DNA from: Vicinamibacteria bacterium
Lineage (GTDB): Bacteria > Acidobacteriota > Vicinamibacteria > Vicinamibacterales > 2-12-FULL-66-21
Direction of reading: 5' to 3'
Assembly (NCBI GenBank): GCA_025937075.1
Contig: JAICSD010000196.1
Coordinates: 1 to 7,998 of the forward strand
DNA length: 7,998 nt
The position numbers and the translations under genes are program-made. The notes beneath the pieces are model-generated. The model searched no databases. It was not told the DNA's origin and was given only the letters and a program-made list of their open reading frames with translations. Within the stretch, counting starts at the first letter, position 1. Each line of letters begins with the position of its first letter. This document shows, piece after piece, positions 1 to 4,802 of the stretch.

Positions 1-916
1 CGCGCCGCTGCGCTCGCGCCCACGCGTCGAACGTATCGAGCAGGCGATCCATCTTCAGATCGGCGAGCGCGAACAGGTTGCGCAGTCCGCCCGAGAAGAG
101 CGCGCGGCCCTCGCGGACGGCGGCCAGCCGCCCGACGAGCTCGACGCCGGCATCGGTCAGCGCGTTCAGATCGAGCGTCAGACGATCTGGCGTGCCGACG
201 AGCTGCGGCGACGGCAGCTGGCGCGCGCGCGTCAGATCGTCGATCTCGTCGTAGCGCTGATTCCAGACGCCGGACGCGTCCATCCACCACAAGACGTCGC
301 GCCCGCGATAGGTCCTCGGCAGACGCACGTGCTCGCCGACAGACAAGGTGACGTGCCGCCCGGAGCGATGGATCTCGTCGGCGAGTTGCACGCCGGTGGC
401 GGACGCGCCGACGATCAGCACGCCCCCCTCCGGCAACTGATCCGGATTGCGGTAATCGAACGGTGTCAGCTGCTCGATGGAGGACGGAATCGCCTGCCGC
501 AGGGACGGAACGTTCGGCAGATTGCACGCGCCGCTCGCCAGCACGAGCGCGCGGCAGGTGAACGCGCCGTTCGCCGTCGCGACGAGGTAACCCTCGTCGC
601 TTCGGCTCACCGACGTGACAGTCGTGTGCGTGCGCACGGGCGCGCGCGTGCGCGCGGCATAGCCCGAGATGAAGTCGATGACCTCGGCCATCGTCATGAA
701 GCCGTCGGGGTCGGCGCCTTCATAACGACAGCCCGGCAGCCGGGTCTGCCAGTTCGGCGTCAGGAGCCGGAGCGAATCCCAGCGCTCCCGCCGCCAGGAG
801 TTCGCCGCTTCGCCCCGCTCGAGTACGACGTGGTCGATCGAGCGCTCCGTCAGGCAGCGGCTGACGGCCAGGCCTGTATGCCCGGCCCCGATCACGAGCG
901 TGGTGACCCGTTCGAT
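1..916 (-). CDS. Flavin-containing monooxygenase-like NAD(P)/FAD oxidoreductase (CzcO/FMO-like), C-terminus cut by window edge
   Basis: Reading the minus strand from 916 gives 305 uninterrupted codons running off the window. Two Rossmann dinucleotide motifs are visible: GAGHTG (residues about 10-15, FAD), followed by a LERG acidic end of the second strand and ANSWRRERWDSLRLLTPNW, and GASATG (about 170-175, NADPH) after YRNPDQLPEGG. This layout is typical of single-component FMO/Baeyer-Villiger-like flavoproteins (COG2072), which oxygenate small organic substrates with NADPH and O2; the substrate cannot be read here. Family members usually have about 350-450 residues, so most of the protein is present. 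It lies 8 bases after the osmC-like gene and is probably co-transcribed with it. Start problem: the frame has no ATG, GTG or TTG upstream of the Rossmann fold. An ATC at 916-914 stands where the initiator is expected (xERVTTLVIGAG). The first standard codon, GTG at 895-893, would remove most of the first beta strand. Family call is solid; the start is uncertain. Confidence 0.85.
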   Translation of the reverse strand, partial: MERVTTLVIGAGHTGLAVSRCLTERSIDHVVLERGEAANSWRRERWDSLRLLTPNWQTRLPGCRYEGADPDGFMTMAEVIDFISGYAARTRAPVRTHTTVTSVSRSDEGYLVATANGAFTCRALVLASGACNLPNVPSLRQAIPSSIEQLTPFDYRNPDQLPEGGVLIVGASATGVQLADEIHRSGRHVTLSVGEHVRLPRTYRGRDVLWWMDASGVWNQRYDEIDDLTRARQLPSPQLVGTPDRLTLDLNALTDAGVELVGRLAAVREGRALFSGGLRNLFALADLKMDRLLDTFDAWARAQRR

Positions 917-924
917 GTTCGGCC

Positions 925-1479
925 CTACACGACTTCGACCGTGACGTTCGTCGGGTTCGTCACGAGGTCGTACACCGCCGAGCGCTTCTGCGACTGTGCG
1001 ACGAGCGCTTCGATGTCCTTCTTCGGCGCGTCTGCGTCGATATGGAACGTCACCTTGATGTTGTCGTAGCCGTTGCGCACGTCGCTGTCGATCCCGAGGA
1101 TGCCCTGGATGTCCATGTCGCCTTCGAGCTTCGCCTCGACGGACCGCAGCTGGATGCCGCGGTTCTGCGCGACGGCCGCAACACCAGCGGTGAGGCAGCT
1201 CGCAAGCCCCACGAGGACGTATTCGACGGGCGTCGCGCCGAGATCCTCGGACGCGAAGACCTCCGGATGGTCGGCCTCGAACGAGAACTCCGTCTTGTGC
1301 TGCTGCTCGGCGCCGAGCCCGTGGAATTCCTGAATCTTCGTCCGGCTGTGCGTGCCGTTCTGCCATTTGCAGGTCGCGCGCCACTTGAACTTGGCTGCTT
1401 CCGGCGCATTCTTCAGCGCTTCGCGCGCGGCGAGCAGCGCGTCGACATTCACTCCGTTATTGACACTTGTTTCGGCCAT
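925..1479 (-). CDS. OsmC family protein
   Basis: This 184-residue protein has the OsmC/Ohr fold order: an N-terminal helix (about 10-28), a strand-rich half with FKWRATCKWQNGT, then the central helix with PVEYVLVGLASCLTAG (84-99) carrying the reactive Cys95. A second half follows with KLEGDMDIQG, KVTFHIDAD and the terminal helix and strand. OsmC/Ohr proteins reduce organic hydroperoxides or handle related thiol chemistry. The resolving cysteine of classical OsmC/Ohr appears replaced: the aligned segment reads QSQKRSAVYD, with Ser167. The only other Cys is Cys37, so this is a single-reactive-Cys subtype whose peroxidase activity is uncertain. I chose ATG 1479 because a strong GAGGAG ribosome site lies 7 bases upstream (1487-1492). 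The in-frame upstream start at 1545 adds a non-conserved acidic tail and has no comparable site. First gene of a two-gene minus-strand unit. Confidence 0.92.
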   Translation of the reverse strand: MAETSVNNGVNVDALLAAREALKNAPEAAKFKWRATCKWQNGTHSRTKIQEFHGLGAEQQHKTEFSFEADHPEVFASEDLGATPVEYVLVGLASCLTAGVAAVAQNRGIQLRSVEAKLEGDMDIQGILGIDSDVRNGYDNIKVTFHIDADAPKKDIEALVAQSQKRSAVYDLVTNPTNVTVEVV

Positions 1480-1536
1480 CGTCCTGCTCCTCGATGACAA
1501 TTCACGATCGTCCGGTCCGTCTGGCGCAAGCTCCGG

Positions 1537-1542
1537 ATCATA
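1537..1542 (-). promoter_or_regulatory. Candidate -10 element for the osmC-like operon
   Basis: TATGAT on the minus strand (one mismatch from TATAAT), 57 bases before the ATG at 1479, would give a leader of about 50 bases containing the GAGGAG ribosome site. No good -35 hexamer is seen upstream; the spacer is very GC-rich and includes the 1549-1560 palindrome. Position and spacing are plausible, but a hexamer match alone is weak evidence. Confidence 0.35.
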
Positions 1543-1643
1543 CATCGGCGGCGGCCGCCGTTGTGATGGAGCGCTCGGCGCCGCTGCCGGATCCAGATCC
1601 GCGTCGTGCCGCCGTTCGTCCGCGGCTGCATGTCTTCAGGCGA

Positions 1644-1649
1644 TATGAT
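1644..1649 (+). promoter_or_regulatory. Candidate -10 element immediately upstream of metX (possible leaderless start)
   Basis: TATGAT on the plus strand ends 6 bases before the ATG at 1656. A transcript initiated at normal spacing would therefore begin at or within a base or two of that ATG, giving a leaderless mRNA. No clear ribosome site precedes this ATG, which fits such an arrangement. No recognisable -35 lies 16-18 bases upstream. Inference from spacing only. Confidence 0.35.
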
Positions 1650-1655
1650 CACGGG

Positions 1656-2933
1656 ATGGCCACGCCCGCGTCGAAAGCTTCCCACGAGCCCGCTGCGCAG
1701 CGCGGCGCGTCGACAGGCACCGGGCCGTCCCAGACGCGCTCGAGGAAAGGCGGGCAGGCCGCGGGCTCCGTGGGGACCGTCGAGACGAAGTTCCTGGATC
1801 TTCCAGCGCCGCTGGCGCTCGACTGCGGGCGCACGCTGCATCCGGTGCGCGTGGCTTACGAGACGTACGGAACGCTCGCACCGGCGCGCGACAACGTGAT
1901 CCTCGTCTGCCACGCGCTGAGCGGCGACGCTCACGCGGCGGGATCTTCGAAAAGACCCGACGCGACAGCGACGAGAGACGGCTTCCGCGCCGACGAGCGC
2001 GATGCGGGCAAGGGTCGCGGTCTCGGCTGGTGGGACGGCATGATCGGACCGGGCAAGGCGTTCGACACGGATCGGTTCTTCGTCGTCAGCACGAATCTTC
2101 TCGGAGGCTGCCGCGGGACGACGGGTCCTTCGTCGACGAATCCTGCGACGGGCCGTCCGTATGGCTCCGATTTTCCGGTGATCACCGTCGCAGACATGGT
2201 TCGTGCGCAGCACGCGTTCCTGCGCGAGATGGGGATCATGCGGCTGGCGGCCGTCGCCGGCGGCTCGCTGGGAGGAATGCAGGCGCTCGAATGGGCGGTG
2301 CTCTATCCCGCCGAGGTCGACGCCATCATTCCGATCGCGAGCACGCACGCGCTCCACACGCAGGGCGTCGCGTGGAATGCGATCGCGCGAAATGCCATCA
2401 CTTCGGATCCGGACTGGCAGGGCGGCCACTATTACGGCACCGGCCACACACCGAGCGCGGGCATGGGCGTCGCGCGGATGGTGGGCCACATCACGTACCT
2501 GTCCGCGGGATCGCTGGAGAGCAAGTTCGGGAGGCGGCTGCAGTCGGGCGGCGACGTCCGGTACGACCTCACGCACCCCGAGTTCGAGGTCGAAAGCTAT
2601 CTCCGTTATCAGGCGGACGCGTTCGTCAAGCGCTTCGACGCCAACACATACCTGTACATGTCGCGCGCGCTCTCCTACTTCGATCTCGCGCGGCAGTACG
2701 GGAACGGCCGGTTGGACGATGCGCTTCGCAACGTGTCCGCGCGGACGCTGCTCATCGCTTTCAGCTCGGACTGGCTCTATCCGCCCTCAGGGTCGCAGGA
2801 CATCGCCGACGCACTTCGTTCCGTCGGCGCGGCCGTCGACCTCCACGTGATCGAAGCGCCGTACGGACACGATTGCTTTCTGCTGGAGGAGGCGCGGCAG
2901 ACGCCCATGATTCAGAACTTCTTGGCGCGCTAG
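1656..2933 (+). CDS. metX: Homoserine O-acyltransferase (MetX family)
   Basis: This 425-residue alpha/beta-hydrolase-fold acyltransferase moves an acyl group from acyl-CoA to the hydroxyl of L-homoserine, the committed step of methionine synthesis in the cytoplasm. The family signatures RVAYETYGTL, VCHALSGDAHAAG, GWWDGMIGPG, STNLLGGCRGTTGP and the nucleophile elbow AGGSLGGMQ (Ser204) are all visible. The other triad residues are Asp372 (FSSDWLYP) and His405 (APYGHDCF). Acetyl versus succinyl donor cannot be decided by eye; the metY neighbour favours acetyl. Two oddities: the first 45 or so residues are Ala/Ser/Gly/Thr-rich and not part of the usual 350-380-residue enzyme, and an extra Arg/Asp-rich stretch (about 97-122) lies between HAAG and GWWDG. 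ATG 1656 has no Shine-Dalgarno but sits just after a TATGAT. A GTG at 1770 (SVGTVETKF) would give a more typical length and is the main alternative start. First gene of a three-gene operon. Confidence 0.95.
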   Translation: MATPASKASHEPAAQRGASTGTGPSQTRSRKGGQAAGSVGTVETKFLDLPAPLALDCGRTLHPVRVAYETYGTLAPARDNVILVCHALSGDAHAAGSSKRPDATATRDGFRADERDAGKGRGLGWWDGMIGPGKAFDTDRFFVVSTNLLGGCRGTTGPSSTNPATGRPYGSDFPVITVADMVRAQHAFLREMGIMRLAAVAGGSLGGMQALEWAVLYPAEVDAIIPIASTHALHTQGVAWNAIARNAITSDPDWQGGHYYGTGHTPSAGMGVARMVGHITYLSAGSLESKFGRRLQSGGDVRYDLTHPEFEVESYLRYQADAFVKRFDANTYLYMSRALSYFDLARQYGNGRLDDALRNVSARTLLIAFSSDWLYPPSGSQDIADALRSVGAAVDLHVIEAPYGHDCFLLEEARQTPMIQNFLAR

Positions 2934-2939
2934 CACGTC

Positions 2940-4256
2940 ATGGACAATTTTCGCGAGTTTGGATTCGATACGCGTCAGGTGCACGCGGGACAGCGCCCGG
3001 ACCCGAATACCGGCGCGCGCGCGGTGCCGATCTATCAGACGACCAGCTACGTCTTCGAGGATCCCGAGTCGGCGGCCGCGTACTTCAACCTGCAGGAGTA
3101 CGGGAACACCTATTCGCGCATCATGAACCCGACGGTCGCGGTCTTCGAGGAGCGAATGGCCAACCTCGAAGCGGGCTGCGGCGCGGTGGCATTCGCGAGC
3201 GGCATTGCCGCACAGGCGGCGGCGCTCTTCACGCTGCTCACGCCGGGCGACCACGTCGTCTCCTCCGCGGCGCTGTACGGCGGCACCGTGAACCAGTTCA
3301 AGCACATGCTCCGCAAGATGTGCGTAGAGCTGACGTGGGTGAACCCGGACGATCTGGATGCGTGGAAAGCGGCTGTGCGGCCGAACACGAAAATGATGTA
3401 CGGCGAAACGATCGGCAATCCTGCCGGCAACGTTCTCGATATCGAGGCGGTCGCGCGCATCGCGCACGAGCACGCCATGCCGCTGCTCGTCGACAACACG
3501 TTCGCGACGCCGTATCTCTGCCGTCCGATCGAGTGGGGCGCGGACATCGTCCTGCACTCGGCGACGAAGTTCATCGGCGGACACGGCACCAGCATCGGCG
3601 GGATCGTCGTCGATTCCGGGCAGTTCAACTGGTCGAACGGCCGCTTTCCGGTCGTGGCCGATCCATCGCCCGCGTACCACGGGCTGCAGTTCCACGAAAC
3701 GTTCGGCACGTACGGCTACCTGATGAAGCTGCGCGCCGAGACGCTGCGTGACCTCGGCGCGGCGATGAGCCCTTTCAATGCGTTCCTGTTCATCCAGGGA
3801 CTCGAGACGCTGTCGTTGCGGATGGCGCGGCACGTCGAGAACGCGGCTGCCGTCGCGAAGTTTCTCGAGGCGCACGAGCTCGCGTCGAATGTCACGTATC
3901 CTGGTCTGGGCGCGAGTCGCTACAGGCCCGTCGTCGAGAAATACCTGCCGAAGGGCGCCGGCGCGGTGTTTTCGTTCGACTGCCGCGGCGGGCGCGCCGC
4001 CGGCCAGGATTTCATCCGCGGCGTGACGCTCTGGTCGCACCTGGCGAACGTCGGCGACTCGAAGAGCCTCATCATTCATCCGGCGAGCACGACGCACCGC
4101 CAGCTCAGTGACGAGGAGCTGCGTGCCGCGGGCGTGGGGCCGGGTACCATCCGCCTGTCGGTGGGGATCGAGTCCGTCGACGATCTGATCTGGGATCTCG
4201 AGCAGGGTTTTGCCCGAGCCGCGGCCTCCGCATCCGCGGAGATAGCCTCCCGATGA
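2940..4256 (+). CDS. metY: O-acetylhomoserine sulfhydrylase / aminocarboxypropyltransferase (MetY), PLP enzyme
   Basis: This 438-residue protein belongs to the Cys/Met-metabolism PLP enzyme family and has the MetY length (about 420-440) rather than that of cystathionine gamma-synthase (about 380-400). It catalyses O-acetylhomoserine plus sulfide to homocysteine plus acetate. Visible motifs: the N-terminal FDTRQVHAGQ and VPIYQTTSYVF; YSRIMNPT (Tyr58 and Arg60, phosphate contacts from the neighbouring subunit); the cofactor-stacking tyrosine in ALYGGT (Tyr113); VDNTFATP with Asp185 pairing the pyridine nitrogen; and the Schiff-base lysine Lys210 in SATKFIGGHG. Near the C-terminus, HPASTTHRQLS and GTIRLSVGIE supply the substrate carboxylate arginine. 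It starts 6 bases after the metX stop with no strong ribosome site, suggesting reinitiation after metX. Its stop overlaps the next start (ATGA). The MetX-MetY pair defines direct sulfhydrylation, bypassing cystathionine. Confidence 0.96.
   Translation: MDNFREFGFDTRQVHAGQRPDPNTGARAVPIYQTTSYVFEDPESAAAYFNLQEYGNTYSRIMNPTVAVFEERMANLEAGCGAVAFASGIAAQAAALFTLLTPGDHVVSSAALYGGTVNQFKHMLRKMCVELTWVNPDDLDAWKAAVRPNTKMMYGETIGNPAGNVLDIEAVARIAHEHAMPLLVDNTFATPYLCRPIEWGADIVLHSATKFIGGHGTSIGGIVVDSGQFNWSNGRFPVVADPSPAYHGLQFHETFGTYGYLMKLRAETLRDLGAAMSPFNAFLFIQGLETLSLRMARHVENAAAVAKFLEAHELASNVTYPGLGASRYRPVVEKYLPKGAGAVFSFDCRGGRAAGQDFIRGVTLWSHLANVGDSKSLIIHPASTTHRQLSDEELRAAGVGPGTIRLSVGIESVDDLIWDLEQGFARAAASASAEIASR
4219..4252 (+). 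promoter_or_regulatory. Ribosome site of the CoA-binding gene, possibly masked by a hairpin
   Basis: GGAG at 4238-4241, 11 bases before ATG 4253, is the best Shine-Dalgarno match for the CoA-binding gene. It overlaps the right arm of a CCGCGG/CCGCGG inverted repeat (4219-4224 with 4234-4239, 9-base loop) within the end of metY. If this forms in the mRNA, ribosomes finishing metY would open it, coupling the two genes. Self-complementary GC hexamers are common in DNA of this composition, so this is tentative. Confidence 0.3.
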
Positions 4257-4744
4257 TGCCGACGTTCGATCTGGCGCGCTATCAGGATCCGCAGACGATC
4301 CAGCGCGTGATCCACAACGCGAAGACGGTCGCGATCGTCGGGTTGTCGAACAATCAACTCCGCGCGAGCAACTTCGTCGGGTTCTACCTCAGACGGCACG
4401 GATACACCGTGATTCCGGTCAACCCGCGGGAGCCGGAGATCCTCGGACAGAAGAGCGTACCGCGCCTCGCGGACGTCCCCGTACACGTCGACATCGTGAA
4501 CGTCTTTCGCGCGCCGGACGCCCTGCCCGAGATCGCCAGAGACGCCGTCGCGATCGGCGCCGGCAGCCTGTGGTGTCAGTTCACCGTGATCAACGAGGAG
4601 GGGGCGCGCATCGCCGAAGCCGGGGGACTCTCCGTGATCATGGATCGCTGCATCAAGGTCGAGCACGCGCGGTACATCGGCCGAATGCACTGGCTCGGCT
4701 TCAACACGCAGCGCATCACCTCCGTCCGCGGCGGCCTGCAGTAG
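4253..4744 (+). CDS. CoA-binding Rossmann protein (CoA_binding_2 / YccU-like)
   Basis: This 163-residue protein matches the small CoA-binding family related to the N-terminal domain of succinyl-CoA synthetase alpha (PF13380/COG1832). It has a leading helix DPQTIQRVIHNAKTVAIVGLS (glycine-rich nucleotide loop at 26-33), then SNFVGFYLRRHGYTVIPVNPRE (the VNP motif at 56-58), VDIVNVFRAPDALPEI, a SLWCQFTVINEEGARIAEAGG stretch, and MDRCIKVEH (130-138) with the Cys/Glu-His ending typical of the family. The catalytic and ATP-grasp parts of a CoA ligase are absent. No enzymatic role is established for the family; structures show bound CoA. Its ATG overlaps the metY stop by 4 bases, so it is surely in the metXY operon. 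A role in sensing or handling CoA from the MetX reaction is my inference. The start may equally be the second ATG at 4256. It has about 20 C-terminal residues beyond the shortest homologues. Confidence 0.9.
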   Translation: MMPTFDLARYQDPQTIQRVIHNAKTVAIVGLSNNQLRASNFVGFYLRRHGYTVIPVNPREPEILGQKSVPRLADVPVHVDIVNVFRAPDALPEIARDAVAIGAGSLWCQFTVINEEGARIAEAGGLSVIMDRCIKVEHARYIGRMHWLGFNTQRITSVRGGLQ

Positions 4745-4802
4745 TCGAACGCGATCGGCAGATGCTACGCTCCGCCTTCGGATGGCACGACGGGATGACG
4801 TG
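4745..4802. other. Short intergenic gap before the exported PHP-domain gene
   Basis: These 58 bases separate the end of the metXY/CoA-binding operon from the exported hydrolase gene. I see no terminator hairpin with a T-run and no convincing promoter hexamers. Read-through from the methionine operon therefore cannot be excluded, nor can a separate GC-rich promoter. A weak GGGA about 10 bases before ATG 4803 is the only candidate ribosome site. Confidence 0.4.

Larger units (their letters stand above)
1480..1655. promoter_or_regulatory. Divergent intergenic region between the osmC-like and metX genes
   Basis: These 176 bases separate two head-to-head transcription units and must hold both promoters. 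Visible elements are a TATGAT on each strand (see the two -10 entries), a perfect 12-base GC palindrome at 1549-1560 (CGGCGGCCGCCG), and the osmC ribosome site at 1487-1492. I could not recognise a convincing TTGACA-type -35 on either strand. I saw no conserved SAM or S-adenosylhomocysteine riboswitch core and no MetJ-box or S-box repeat, so control of the methionine operon cannot be read from it. Open reading frames can be drawn through it, but they have no recognisable domain. Confidence 0.6.

Noticed and set aside
329..1069. 246-codon plus-strand frame opposite the monooxygenase
   Set aside because: The minus-strand frame shows two dinucleotide-binding motifs; this one is a compositional shadow.
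1549..1560. CGGCGGCCGCCG palindrome as an operator
   Set aside because: Perfectly symmetric, but it is only C and G in a CGG-repeat context and could arise from composition; no second copy seen.
1480..1655. SAM-type riboswitch upstream of metX
   Set aside because: Considered because of the methionine operon, but I see no SAM-I core stems, SAM-II pseudoknot or SAH pattern, and the candidate -10 lies too close to the ATG to leave room for a leader.
1449..2576. 375-codon minus-strand frame opposite metX and overlapping the osmC-like start
   Set aside because: No domain, and it overlaps a conserved MetX core and the divergent promoter region.
2030..3751. Long plus-strand open frame of 573 codons spanning metX and metY in another frame
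   Set aside because: It crosses two well-supported genes, is Arg/Gly/Ala-rich with no domain, and is the expected by-product of GC-biased third positions.
2787..4097. 436-codon minus-strand frame opposite metX/metY
   Set aside because: Antisense to conserved coding sequence; Arg/Val/Asp-rich shadow composition with no recognisable motif.
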